Assembly (NCBI RefSeq): GCF_003086295.3
Contig: NC_092038.1
Span: forward strand, 134,224,737-134,288,736
Source: Arachis hypogaea
Lineage: Eukaryota > Streptophyta > Magnoliopsida > Fabales > Fabaceae
Direction of reading: 5' to 3'
Length of the DNA: 64,000 bases
This document shows positions 1 through 12,300 of this stretch, one piece after another (position 1 is the stretch's first letter; each line of letters opens with the position of its first letter). The notes under the pieces were generated by a model, which saw only the letters and a program-made list of their open reading frames with translations, made no database searches and was not told where the DNA came from. The translations under genes and the position numbers were made by a program.

Positions 1-69
1 TTGTTAAATTAGTTCAAAATTTAAAATAAATATTTTTTTATTAACATGGAAAAAAAATATTTGACCTAC

Positions 70-1436
70 CTGAAGTTATATGTAAGAGGTAGGTTTGGTT
101 CTCCATCGTTCTGAAGCGGACGATCATAAAAAGCTTCCTGAGTTTCCAAATTAGGAGGCAAAGAAAGGTGGCGCTTGTGCACCGCCGCAACCACCACCTG
201 AGCAATCTTAGAGAATATACTTCCCTGTGGCTTAACAAAATCATAAACCCTAGTCCCCGCAAAGAAAACAAAAATGGAAACCAACATAAACATAACTGGC
301 AAACCATAACCAAGAGTCCAACTAACAGAATCCATGATGTAAACCAACAGAGTCTGGTTCATCAGCATGATCAATGTTTGTGTGGTGTAATACACATTAA
401 AGAACCGTGTCGTTCCGCGCCGTCCATCGACCGTTGTCAAGTCGAATTGGTCGATGGCGAACGGAATGCTGCAAGGCCTGATTCCTCCTGTTCCTATCGA
501 CAGGAGGAATAGGCCTATGAGTAGGACGGTTAGTTGCAATGTTGTGTGCCCTTTGCAAACACCATCGAGTTGTTGTTGGAGAGTGCATGTTGTTGGATGA
601 ATGTGTGGCACCCATGTTGTTAGCATTACTACCACCATGCCCTAATCAATTTTTATCGCCAAATCTTATAATTAGCGACGGATGTAGAAAATTTGAATCG
701 ACAAAAATTATATATTATTGTGAATTTAATTTTGATGCGCCATCAGTGTATAATCATTTAAAACAATGGATGAAATTAGATGATGTGCATCAAAATCAAA
801 ATTTACTATCATAATGTAAGAATAAAATTTTTTATATTATATTATTATGATAATAGTAAATTAGTAAATATTAAATAAATAAATACCGTAAGACTGGCAA
901 AGGATGCAATGGCAATTGTTGGGAATTTTCCTAAATAGGCATCAGCAAGAAAGCCACCAAGGACTGGAAGAACATTGGTGATGGCATACCAATTGTTAAT
1001 GATGTTTGCAGCAAACACTTGATCCATGTTATAAACTTTCATCAAATATATTGTCAGGTTTGCTTGCATTCCAAATGTTGCCAACCTCTCAACAGTGTCA
1101 TTCCCTATACACACATACACATATGTCAGTAATAATGCTAACTATATTAATTTCAGATTATGTATCTTTATCAATATAGAGACATATCAAAACTGTGACA
1201 AATTTTATGAGGCATTGCTTACCTAAGATATAAGGCATTGCTTTCCATCCAGGCTTCTTTGCCATCTGTCTTTCTTCGTCTAGCAATTTCTCTTGCAATG
1301 ACGATTTTGACCTGCATTTTGTTGAACAGAGTAGTGAGCACACTCTTCTACCGTTCTCTCTAAGTAGCCCCATTATATTGTTTGTTTCTTTTTCTTGTTT
1401 GTGGTGATGAAATAAGAATGCTTGGGCAGAAAACAT
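70..1436 (-). CDS. NRT1/PTR family (NPF) proton-coupled transporter, partial: 3' exons lie beyond the left edge
   Basis: Three exons are visible: 1436 (or 1373)-1223, 1104-887 and 641-70. They join in frame with GT-AG borders, and the last ends on a GTAGGT donor, so the gene continues off the window. Exon 1 ends in GWKAMPYILG. Exon 2 carries NDTVERLATFGMQANL and LGGFLADAYLGKF, and exon 3 carries LFLLSIGTGGIRPCSIPF with a following DQFD; all are landmarks of plant POT/NPF 12-helix symporters at the plasma membrane or tonoplast. The resemblance is to the NPF2 group (nitrate or glucosinolate type), but substrate cannot be read from sequence. The ATG at 1373 (MGLLREN) gives a more usual N-terminus than the upstream ATG at 1436. 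No stop or frameshift is seen in the visible part. A second, broken copy lies at 2595-4460. Confidence 0.85.
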
Positions 1437-1659
1437 TGAAAGCTCTATACATTCTTTTATAGTAAAAATATCTAATTAAAATAATGGGGATGGCAAAATA
1501 TCTCATATAAATAGCTTGTTTTCAGGGAGATTGATGACCTCAACAATAATGTCCATTTAACTGATCCTTTTGAATAATGTTCATCCAGAGTGTAAGAGAA
1601 ACTTAGAGATCAATTATTTTTAGAATTTTTTTGTCATCATTTAATCGATATAAATACTA

Positions 1660-2005
1660 GAGAAAATGACAAATCGATCTCTGATTTTTTAGTCCACGGA
1701 CATTTAAGTCCCTAAAAATTTTAAAATACATTTAAGTTATTGACCTCTTCAAAATCTGGATATATCAATTCCTGAGACTAATTTGTTCAATTTTAAAAAA
1801 TCTCTCACATGTGCATCTATATCAACCTGGTCAATAAAACGGAAGTCACATTTGATTTTTCTGTTGAGTCTGATAGTAGCCAAGTAAACATAAAGGACAA
1901 TATGTTTAGGTTATGAAAATGTCAGAAACTTAAATGTATTTTCAAATTCTTGAAGACTTAAATATCTGCAGATCAAAAGGTTAAGAACCTATTTGTCTTT
2001 TTCTC
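1660..2005. mobile_element. Mutator-type MITE with 9-bp target-site duplication
   Basis: This 346-bp element has imperfect inverted ends of about 100 bp. The left end begins GAGAAAATGACAAATC and the right end is its inverted relative, with GACAAATAGG on the other strand. The flanks are TAAATACTA (1651-1659) and TAAATATTA (2006-2014), which agree at 8 of 9 bases. A 9-bp duplication with long inverted ends is the hallmark of non-autonomous Mutator-like elements. There is no coding capacity. It sits in the spacer between the two NPF copies. Confidence 0.75.
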
Positions 2006-2594
2006 TAAATATTAAATTACTTTTAATAAATAAATTTTATTAATTCTTATGTATAAATTTTGAAAAATATAGGTATTAAACTATATTAGTTTATGTATAT
2101 AAAATTCAATAAATATAATTACAAATTATATACTTGTTATGTGCAGAATATTTATAAATATAAAAACAAATTATTACTAATCAAATACTAATAAAAAATA
2201 ATAATATTTATTAGCCATATAAAATTACTTAGAATATAATACTATGCATTGACTTGATCTTCCAAAGTGAACGTTACTTTATAATTCATTACATTATGCA
2301 TGGACAAAATAAAATATATTATTTGTTTATTTATTTAGTTTTAACTTTGACCAATTTGTGTTTTTTTTCTTTGACCATTTAAATTTGTCCGTACTTTATG
2401 AATGACTTTATAGTTTATATTGATATTTATGTAGTAACTTAAATATTAAAATTATTATAAGATTGACTGTTTTTCTTGTGTATATTTAATCTATGTATTA
2501 TAACAAAATTTTCCTAAAATGTACTTGTTATAAAAAAATAAAATTTTCTGCAATAATCAGTTCTACTACTATCAAGTTTTTTAGATATATTATA

Positions 2595-4460
2595 TTTCGT
2601 ATAAATCTATTGTCTCTAGATTTATCAACCCTGCAATGATGAAATAGAAGTACTCCAATCTTCCCTTGTTGATATCACGCTATGAAGCCAATCAGGTTTC
2701 CTTTTCTTCCCGGTGAAATTATGAACAATGTTTAAAGGTTACTGGCAACTGATAATTGGTTCAGATAAAGCAAAGAGTTTCCAATGCTTCTCATTGCAAC
2801 CGGGGATTCTCTGTTAAAGAATGCAATGTGTCCAACATCGGCAAAAACATGAATAAACCCTGTCAACATGAATTGTGGTGCTAGCCACAACACCGACATG
2901 GCCGCAATGCCGTCTAGCGACCATTGACATGATCGCGGACAAGTGTCCGGCCGAGACCCTCTGGAGGAGGGTCAGACTGCCTTCTTGTCCGCTGATCTTT
3001 TCGATTTTGGGGGCGATGAGTTGGTAGTAGAGAGGGAGAAAGACACCGATTTGTAAGAGGCAGCTTGATTTCATCGTTTGAATCAAATGGAGGATCATAA
3101 TAAAAAGCTTCACCATGTGTGTCTTCCTCCTCATTGTCCTTCTCCTTAGCCTCAACATCAGTGGGCAGATAAACGTGGCGCTTGTGAACCGCCGCAACTA
3201 TCAACTGAGCCACCTTAGAGAATATGCTTCCCTCTGGCTTAACAAATGCATAAACCCTAGCTCCAGAAACAAACACAATAATCGATTCCGACATAAACAA
3301 AACCGGTAACCATAACCAAGAGTCCAGCTAACAGTGTCTAGGAGATAAACAAGTAGGGTTTGGTTGAAGAGCATGATCAAATTAAAGCCTGCGTGGTGTA
3401 CATTGAAGCACTTGGTTCACTACAAGAAACAAAGGGTGTAGCCACGGAAAAATCGTGACTAAAGATAACGGTAATAACTATAGGGCACGAAAAAATATTT
3501 GTGTCCAAGGATTTAATTTTTAATTTGCTACGATTTTTGAGTTATTAGCCACGGTTTTAAATATTATGGAGATCTTCGAAGAGTCACGATTTATATGTTA
3601 TTACCCACACGTAATGTCGTGGCTAAATAAAAATAAAAAAAATATAATGAGATTTATTTATTTTTAAATTATTAAAATAATTATATTAAATGTACACTAA
3701 AATTAGCTATCAAAATTAACTATTAGTATAATATATATACTAAAATATAAAATAGGCATTAAACATAAGTTATATAATATATATATTTACACACAAATAT
3801 ATAGTAATTAATTTTAGTGTCTACTTTTAATATACAAATAGTATTTTTTTCAAATTATTAAAACATAAAAAACGAATAAGCAAGTTCATGTGATCTCTAT
3901 TTCAAATTATATTTCAACAAATAAATAGAATATATTTTAATATATATATATATATATATTAAAAATAAGTTAAATAATATATTTATACAAAAATATATAA
4001 TAAATTAATAACTAATTTAGTAGGTAATTTTTTATATATAAATGATATTTTTATATTCCAAACATCATCTATCATATCACAGTTATATTTTTCAAATAGA
4101 TATATATTCTCTAACATAAATCAGAATGTAATTAGAGCATATTCTTCTGATAAAATTGTTCTAACAAATAAATAATCGGATAATCCTAACTATTTAGCAC
4201 TATATAATGTTAATTAACGAGAAAAACAATTAAACATACCGTAAGACTAGCAAGAGATGCAAAGGCAATGGTTCGAAATTTCCCAAAACAGGCATCAGCA
4301 ACAAAAGCACCAATTACTGGGACAACATTGGAGACAGCATTCCATGTGTTAATGATGTTTGCAGTAGGTACTTGATCCATCTTATAAATAATGCTCATCA
4401 AGTACACCATGAAGTTTGCTTGCATTTCAAATGTTGCTAACCTGTCATCCGTATCATTCC
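2595..4460 (-). pseudogene. Second NPF transporter copy, broken (exon 1 missing, exon 3 interrupted)
   Basis: Exon 2 is present at 4460-4240 (NDTDDRLATFEMQANF; VIGAFVADACFGKF), but no exon 1 equivalent lies upstream. Exon 3 resumes only at about 3417 with LFNQTLLVYLLDTVSWTLG, then shifts frame near 3300 into ARVYAFVKPEGSIFSKVAQ and VAAVHKRH. The C-terminal part follows without an obvious intron: IEKISGQEGSLTLLQR, then after a shift LAPQFMLTGFIHVFADVGHI, and a decayed tail to about 2595. The missing first half of exon 3 falls where a CACTA-type terminus begins (3418). It is a relative of the gene at 70-1436, so this is a decayed tandem duplicate. Confidence 0.8.
3418..3640 (+). mobile_element. 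CACTA-type transposon terminus inside the broken NPF copy
   Basis: The sequence CACTACAAGAAAC starts exactly where NPF exon 3 homology stops. It is followed by short subterminal motifs of the type GCCACGG, CGTGACTAA and TCGTGGCTAA in both orientations, as expected for CACTA ends. I could not find the matching far end, so the extent to the right is unknown; AT-rich sequence with no gene follows to 4239. Confidence 0.5.
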
Positions 4461-6088
4461 CTTCCAATTAAATTTATTTTACTCCATGTTAATTCATAGT
4501 CCAACATCTCGATTAACATTGCTTTGTCATCTATATATGTATTCAACCTTATTAAAGGAAAAAATGTCACAACTATAATATATCAATTTTATTTAATTTA
4601 AATCTGAAAGAGTTTTAATAGTAATCTAATCATATATTGCCAGCTAAGTAAAATTAATTAATTTATAAATTCATTACTTAAAAAATTATCTAATCATATA
4701 AAGTTGCTTGAATGATTGTATAAATTTTTTTTTATAATAATTCGTATATTAAAATTATTCGAGATATAATCATTTATATATTTTTTTATCAATTTAAGTT
4801 AAAAAAAAAAGTTGTGCTATATTATAATATCAAAGTTTTTATGACTAAAAGTTCAAGAGTTGGATCTCTCTTATACCCAAAAAAAAAAAAGAATATAAAC
4901 AGAAGACATACAAAAAGAAAACCTATACAAAAAAATTTAAACAAATAAAAAAATACTCTTGTTAAAAAGAGTATATTAAATATATAATATAATTATTTTT
5001 GTGCATTCTCTAATATGTCGTAAAAAAATTAAATTCATAATATATATTATGTTTGATAAAGTATTTAAAAAAAATTGGAATGGGATTCTAAAAGAGAGAC
5101 ATAATATAAGGAAATTAATTAGGGTATAGGCAACGAAAGATATATTGATAATCCATATTATTAATGAAATGCATAGCCAAAATTATATACGAAGGTTATT
5201 TAATTTATTTTCTTTGAGTAATGTTACACATTAATTTTTTTTTATTAGGAATCAAGTTCGATCAAGTTAAATAATAAAATTTAAAATAATATTACTCTTA
5301 ACTAATTTTTGTTAATATTAAATTAAATTAATTTAATTAAATTTAATTAACAAAAAATTTAAATATGTATTATTATTCATTTTATTTGTCTGAAAGAATT
5401 GAATTTAACGTTTATGTGTAATCACACAAGGATATGTTATTAATTAGCAGTAATATATGGAAGATGCATGACAACCTATTCTTCTAAATACCCGTTGTTG
5501 TATGTAAGGCTCAATAGGCTATTAAGTTATTTTTTTATTATTTTTAAGAGATTAATTTTTATATTTTTATTTTTAAAATTATAAATTTAATAAAATAATT
5601 TAAAAATAAAAAATAAAAATATTTAAAAATAAATATTAAAAAATTTATTAAATTATTATTATGTATAATAAAATTAAGATAAATATTTATAAAATAATTA
5701 TTTATAAATATTATATAAATTTCTTTATTTATTTTTTAATAATATTTAATTTAAAACAAAGACAAATATTTATATTCAAAATATTTTTTATCTTCGTGCA
5801 TAATTTTAACAGATAAAAAATATTTTATTTTTATAATTTTATATTAAATTTATTAAATTATCTTTAATTTTGTTACTTATTTAAAATTATTAATTTATAC
5901 TTCTATTATATCTTTTCATTGTATCATAAACTATTATTTTCTCTTATTATTATTTTCTATACACATACCTATTATTGTCTCACTCTCACATATTGTCTTG
6001 TTATATATGTAGGGGGTGGAAATCGGTTGAGCCAAGTCGAGCTTTACCTTTAACGAGTTTGACTATATCGTAAATAGATGGCTCAAGT
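4461..6088. other. AT-rich intergenic spacer, no gene seen
   Basis: Very AT-rich sequence with homopolymer runs and no reading frame resembling a protein family. The exon 1 and promoter expected upstream of the broken NPF copy were looked for and not found. A short stretch near 6012-6080 (GGGGTGGAAATCGG and following) resembles common dispersed plant repeat ends, but I cannot delimit it. Confidence 0.5.
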
Positions 6089-6538
6089 TAGGGGTGAACG
6101 CGGATCAAATTGGATATGATCAAAATTTTGATTCAATCCACACTAAAATCATCGGATCGGATATCGGATATCGGATGTCGGATATATCCGTAAAACACAA
6201 AAATATTTTTAAAAGGTTATTTTTATTAAAAAAATCAATAAAATTTATTTTTTTATTCTTTTAAATATGTTTATTCTTAAAATAATATTAAACATACTTT
6301 TTTTAAATAATAAATTAAAAGAATAAAACATATATAATAATTAGTAGTTGAAATAAAACATAAAAAGAATATTTATTTTTTTTTATTTTTGCGAATACGC
6401 GGATATGCGGATACCTACATAAAATCCGCAATCCGATTCTATTAGTGTGCGGATCGGATTCATATCCGCAATTTTCGGATCGGATTCGAATAAACACCAT
6501 GGATAATGCGGATTGGATCCAATCCATGGATACCCCTA
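6089..6538. mobile_element. hAT-type MITE with 8-bp target-site duplication
   Basis: The ends are TAGGGGTGAACGCGGAT and its inverted relative finishing ATCCATGGATACCCCTA. The flanks are GCTCAAGT (6081-6088) and ACTCAAAT (6539-6546), agreeing at 6 of 8 bases as expected for an old 8-bp hAT duplication. The interior is rich in repeated GGATCGGAT, GGATAT and GCGGAT words near both ends. Short ORFs here are by-products of this repeat. Confidence 0.7.
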
Positions 6539-7591
6539 ACTCAAATCTAGGTTTGTTATCTCTCATAGACTTTTTTCTAGGGTCGAGTCTGGCCTGGTTA
6601 AAGCCCGCAAACCTACGAACCTATTTAAAAAGTCTGTTTCGTTAATTATAACTCAAAAATTTGTAAAGCATAATTTGTTTAAATATCAATCATTAATCAC
6701 GTATCATAACTATATTTACAATCCAAAAACTTTTTTAAGAAAAAGTTGAAACTTAAAAATCTAACATAAGAATAATTTATTTTTATAAAAAAATATTTTA
6801 ACGAGCCGATTCAACAAATTTTGTAGGATTTTTTTAAAGCTTATTATTTAACTTTTTTTAACTAATAGACTTTACAAAAAATCAAAACTTAACTTATTTA
6901 ATAAAACAAATTAAACCAAATCAAACCTAAAATAAACCTAACCATGAACTTCCGATAGATAACCCATAAACCCGACCTACTTCCACTCCTATATCCTTGC
7001 ATTACATTTGCTAAATGCACAAACAAATAACAAAGAGAAAAGAAAATTGAATTTATTTCTTAATTACCACTGTGTGGCAGGAACAAAATGAGGCATCCAA
7101 AGTTTCCAAATAAAAATGGCATCTCTGAACATCATCATCATTATTATTATTATTATAAAATTAGATGGTATCATGACTTACTATTTTTAAGCCAAACATA
7201 CTTGTAGTGGAGCGTGGCAATATCAAGAAGTAATTTATCTGCTCCATTGTTTTTGCCTATGAGTTTTGTTGGGAACTTGGGATGTCATTTTCTGTGTTAT
7301 GCGTTTCAAATAATGGCTAATTACCTTTATACATTTGCTTTCCGACTTTATCCATTTAAATATCGAATATTATCTTATGGGGAATGTTGGCCTGTCCCCC
7401 CAATCTTTCTGTGTTCTTTTCCTCCATCCACTTTCGGGGTTGGCAAGCTCACTCAGCTCCTACGTTACCCTTAGACGTTGTTCTTTTTTCGATAATAATA
7501 GATGCTGTCTTGGAATTGGAACTGATGAACCTCAAAATAAATAAACAAATAAAAAAAAATCTCTCCATATGTCTCTGCATATATATATTAA
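6539..7591. other. Intergenic spacer, no gene recognised
   Basis: It contains AT-rich sequence and an ATT triplet run near 7138-7157. A moderately GC-balanced stretch (7200-7530) holds three overlapping short ORFs with no family features and no splice-compatible extension. I see nothing supportable as a gene. Confidence 0.45.
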
Positions 7592-8458
7592 GAGCACCTC
7601 CAATGGTGAGTTCCTTTTTGACTTTTTTCTAACATATAGGAACTCTAACCATTGGAGGAGAGAAGGAGTGAGTTCCCGCACAAAGATCAAGGTAAAGGAG
7701 TCCCTCTAAGCAGGGACTCAAATTAACCAATAACAACTTGCCATTTGGCAAGTTATTATAAAAAAATAATAATATAAAATTTGAAATAATTAAATAATTA
7801 AATAATAATTAAATTAATAATAATTATAATAAAAATTATATTAAATAATTATATTTTTATTTAATTAATAATTTATATTAATTATTTAAATAATTAATTA
7901 GATTAAATAATTAAGTTTTTATTTAATTAATTATTTATATTATAATTAATATTAAATATTATTTATATTATTATATTAAATTATAATTAATTAAATTTAT
8001 TTATATTAAAAAATAAATTTAATTTTTATACCTTATAAAATAATTTTTAGTTGAGTTGGTTATTTTTATTTTTAAAATTTAAAATGCTAATGATATTATT
8101 AAAATTAGCAGTTGTAAACACAAAACTATAAATTAGTATAATCTTGAATTATATATTGTGTATTATTATTATATATGAATTTATTTAATATTAATATCTT
8201 TTAATAATGAATTATTTTTAAATTTATAAATTTAAATAATATTATTGAAAAAAAATAATTATATTAATTTTAAGTATTTTAATTAATTAATTAAGTGGGA
8301 TCACAATAGGGACTAAAGTTAGTTCCTCCTAATGGAGAAGAGAGAGATGCTTTGAGTTCCTATTTATTGTTTATGACGTAAAAGCTGATGTGAAATTACT
8401 TTTTATGACAGGTGGGCCATAAACAGCAACTGGGATGAGTTCCCTACTGGAGATGGTC
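7592..8458. mobile_element. PIF/Harbinger-type MITE with TAA target duplication
   Basis: The left end reads GAGCACCTCCAATGGTGAG. The right end, read inverted, is GACCATCTCCAGTAGGGAAC. Both are flanked by TAA (7589-7591 and 8459-8461), the 3-bp target typical of PIF/Harbinger elements. Further words such as GAGTTCC recur inside both ends. The 867-bp interior is almost pure A/T (7740-8290) and non-coding, so it is a non-autonomous derivative. Confidence 0.8.
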
Positions 8459-8739
8459 TAAGAACATATTCTAGAGCCCGTCCCCATGACACATTTTTAT
8501 AAATAATACCGCTTATGAAAACTAGCCAAACCTTTATTGGCATTGTGATTTTAATGGTTTCTATTTTTTAAAAAATTGGTTGCTGGCCTAAATATGTGGT
8601 GTGCGTCTGTGCGACATGATTTTACTATATAAAAATACTATTTTACACTAAAATTATCTACTAAAATCAGCGGGTAAAAAACGGTTATAAGCAAAAGGGA
8701 GAGTATAATTACCCAAATCAGCCAAATGAGATTCTCGTT

Positions 8740-9060
8740 CAGGTATCAACCAAAGGGAATTATTATGTAATTCGAATCAATAAAATTCGAACTTCACTTC
8801 AACGTAATTCGAATCGACCTATGTCGAATCATGCATGGCACTGCTTGTAAGTAATTCGAATCAAGTTCCATCGAATTACACTATCATAGTTCGAATTATA
8901 TCAATTCGAATTACATGGAACACGTGACACATAGTCATATTGATTCGAATTACTCATTTTTCGTTTCATTAGGTAATTCGAATCGAGTTGATTCGAATTA
9001 CAAGGGTTTCGCCTATATAAGGAGTTCGAACCAAGGTCATTCGAATCACTTTTACATTCT
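8740..9060. repeat. Cluster of eleven TTCGAA palindromes in a PMD-element promoter region
   Basis: The hexamer TTCGAA occurs about eleven times in about 320 bp, mostly as AATTCGAAT(C/T), in both halves of larger imperfect inverted repeats. It ends just upstream of and within a TATA-containing stretch. I recognise this style of end from legume elements that carry plant-mobile-domain (PMD) genes; that link is from memory. The cluster is far above chance for a 6-mer. Confidence 0.7.
9011..9020 (+). promoter_or_regulatory. Candidate TATA box of the PMD-element promoter
   Basis: GCCTATATAAGG lies about 120 bp before the ATG at 9133, a normal spacing for a plant core promoter with a transcript start near 9045. 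If active, it would transcribe to the right, straight into the truncated BUB1 gene. Confidence 0.45.
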
Positions 9061-9132
9061 CATACCCCACAAAATTCCAGAGAAAACGACCAAGAATCGG
9101 GCCGACAAAGACTGGAGCGACATATTCAGGCG

Positions 9133-9219
9133 ATGGGGGACGATCCGGGGATACTGTATCGTTTGGATGAAGTTGCTCATATCGCCGGGGTGATCAACGA
9201 CGAGGTTAGTGGTTTCTGA
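9133..9219 (+). pseudogene. First codons of a plant-mobile-domain (phosphatase-7-long-form-like) element gene, cut off
   Basis: The ATG at 9133 opens MGDDPGILYRLDEVAHIAG followed by VINDE, which I recognise as the start of PMD proteins often labelled serine/threonine-protein phosphatase 7 long form homologues. These are transposon-associated proteins, not phosphatases. The family resemblance ends after about 24 codons at 9204, and the frame stops at 9217-9219. Beyond lie simple repeats and then BUB1 sequence, so this is the 5' end of a PMD element truncated by a rearrangement. The GAG/GTTAGT at 9202-9210 could act as a splice donor, but its phase (0) does not match the first BUB1 acceptor, which needs two carried bases. 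Confidence 0.55.
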
Positions 9220-9370
9220 TATTGTTTTTTTGATAGTGTTTTATGATAGTGGTTGATGACAGCGGTTTATAATAGTGGTTTATGTTAGTGGTTTTTGTTA
9301 ATGGTTTATGATAATGGTTTATGTTAGTGTTAGTGGTTTATGAAAACGGTTTTATCGATGGTTTATTGCA
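9220..9370. repeat. Degenerate tandem repeat of a 13-16 bp GTGGTTTATG unit
   Basis: Variants of TAGTGGTTTATG recur about nine times between the PMD fragment and the first retained BUB1 exon, with small changes such as TAATGGTTTATGA. It fills the putative intron and marks the junction between transposon and gene. Confidence 0.7.
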
Positions 9371-9371
9371 G

Positions 9372-12300
9372 TTTATTTGAGTTGAAAGGGAGGCTCCATG
9401 ATGCCCTCACAATCTATCACCTTGGTATTTCCAGGTCAGTGCTGTGTTAAGTCGAATCTTCAATACTTGGTTGTTTTGATATTTCAAGTTGGGGTGCCTT
9501 GACTGTAATTTTAGTTATTTGGGTCAATGTTCAATAGGAATGCAGAGCCAATTGAGTGGTTGAAGAAGGCACAGGCATTATGTCACCAGAGAATATCTGA
9601 AATTTGGAAGGCTGCTGAAAGGCAGAGGGTATGCCTATTCACAAAAAAGTTAGTCCTTTAGGCAAAATGAGCCAAACTAGTAGGAAAGGAAAGATAAATA
9701 AAAATAGAGAAAACACCAACTTCCTTGTACTCTTTTATTGAATAGGCTTTGTGCTTTGTGATCGTTGGTAGGCAATTTATTGCTTCCCAATTAGCCAAAG
9801 GTTTGTTCAAGTAGTAGATGAATCAAACACTGCCTTTGCAAAACACATTATTTATTTATTTTATTTCTCACATTGACATATTTCCTCAATGTTGTGTTTC
9901 CTGAATTGAGATTTACTAACACTGACTGCGTTTACAGTTTAAGAATTCTTTTGTATATATTTCATTTTATTTTTTAATTTCAGATTGATTATAAGGGATC
10001 CACAGAGTTGGGAAACATTGGCATTAATCCATGGGATTCCTCCATTTTGGAAGACCTGATGAAGAAGATAAATCCTACAATTAAAAAATTTTATGTGAGA
10101 TATTTATATGCTTTGTTATATACATGTTTGATTTACTGCAACTGACAAGGATTCAGGTGCTTTATGCTTGTATAAATGCATTTCAGGGGTATCACTTGAG
10201 CACTAAATCTTATACAGGAAAAGTGGCCTTATCTACTTTGAAGAATGCATCAAGGAACAAAGTTATAGAGATAGGTAATATTCATATCCTTACTCTTGTC
10301 TTCATCATTGGGACGTAATTGTCTGACTGCTCCTAGCTTTATGATCACTCTGAAGAATTCATTTATATATGAATTTAGTTGCTTTATCTTCTTGTATTTC
10401 TGACGGAATAGGAACAGTTGTATCATATATAAATTAATACCATAAATTTCATAGGAGATGCTAAAAAATTGTGAGTTCATGATATGTGCTAAAAATTGAC
10501 CCTGCAACGAAATTTCCATTGAATCTTAGTTTATGATGTCTCCCCAGAGTTGTTAGCTTGTCTTCCAAAGACAATGTTGTTGCAGATAGTTTCTACAAAA
10601 CTAGATTTATCTATTGTTAGAAATAAAGAGTGTATATCTTTTTGGATCTCAATAAAAAATCTTAGGAGTAGTTTTGGTTCTTTCTATTATTACATCATCA
10701 TTTCCTTATTTGTCTAGGACAAGGGTTTTTCCTATTATCAACAGCAGTTAGTGTTCATCTCTTGTAAGACACCACAACATGATCATATCAGTGTATTTCA
10801 TATAGTTTCATAGTCTTTATTCTTTTTCTTTACTGGCTTCATTCATTCTCTTGATGGTCCGTATCATGATATCCAAAGGCGGGAGGAAGTACCATATCAA
10901 AGGTTGCGCTGGACAAGGTGGTTTTGCTCAAGTATACAAGGCCTTTGTCAACAGTGATCCAAATGATGTTGTTGCGCTAAAGGTGCTGATGGTCTTTCAG
11001 AATCATTTCCTCTTAAAATGTGATATTTGTCTCATTTGATTGTACTTTGAACCTTAAATGTTAGATACAAAAGCCAGCTTTCCCTTGGGAATTTTACATG
11101 TATCGTCAGCTTGATATGCGGATCACTGGCAGAGAAGTATGTGATATTAATATCAATATCAAATTCAATATTTATACCATCAACCTGCCTTTTCTATAAA
11201 CATCCACATATACTGAATTGTCTGATATCTAACTATATCAGAGGTCAAGCTATGGTTTGGCTCAGAGAATTCATCTGTATGCAGACTGTAGCATACTCAT
11301 CTGTGACTATTTAGCTCATGGAACGCTACAGGTCAGTTATTTCTACTGATATCCCTTATTATCTTGTTCAATGTTATATAGTGTTAATTCAAGATGAACA
11401 TACTATGCAGGATGTCATAAACAGATATGCGGTCCAAGGGAAACCCATGGAAGAAGTTTTATGTATTTATTACACGATAGAAATGTTACACATGGTTGAA
11501 ACTTTGCATGATGTTGGCTTGATTCATGGTGATTTCAAGCCTGATAATCTGCTTATTCGCTATGCTAGGTAAAATTAAGCTTCTCCTTCGTTACCATTAG
11601 TTGGTTCGCTTGCACCTTATTACTTGCAGAATGTCATTGTAAAGCTGGTTTCTCATTCTTAATTAATGATTATGATGACATGACTAAGTACATCGTCTTG
11701 TTATTATATACTTCTATATCTAAGGAGGACTTTGGGTGTAGAATTGCCCTTTATCTCTGGCAAAGCATCAACTTATGTAGTATAAATAAAACAACAATCA
11801 ACTCTTCCTACTAAGTAGACGAGTTATACAAACAAAAAAATGACATTTTATTGGAATTATGTGTATATATAAATAATCTTAATCTATATTCTTTTTTTAT
11901 GGCTTCAGCAGTAGTTTTGTTTTAGTTTACCTGAAGGAGTTCATGACTTTTACATACTTTTTTTTTTTTAATGCATGGCCAAACCACCTGAGATGATGTT
12001 TTTCCATTCTAATTTTATATTGTCTAGTGTAACACTTTTCCAGTGCTATATTCTGTTTTATGGCAGCGTTGAAGTTATTGTTACTGCGATTTTCAGTCTC
12101 AAAAAACCACAAGTCCTACAAATATATAGTAAAATTAAAACTACCACTTAGATAAAACAACCTTGTTATGTTTACCACTGAAGATCCAGACCATGACGTT
12201 TTTACTTTTTAGATATTGATTGAGATAAAACTGACATGCAAATGCGAGCAAATACGAGCTGAGAGAGTTTCTTGTTGTTTAGTGTTTATATTATGCATGT

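Noticed and set aside
6445..6645. 66-aa ORF with GSDSYPQFSDRIRIN
   Set aside because: Encoded by repeated GGATCGGATTC words of the hAT-type MITE.
7189..7212. CTTGTAGTG as the missing right end of the CACTA element starting at 3418
   Set aside because: The tip matches, but the subterminal motifs seen at 3430-3620 are absent next to it and NPF and MITE sequences lie between.
7214..7632. Possible short secreted-protein gene from three overlapping ORFs
   Set aside because: No consistent frame, no splice partner and no family features; the last ORF runs into a MITE.
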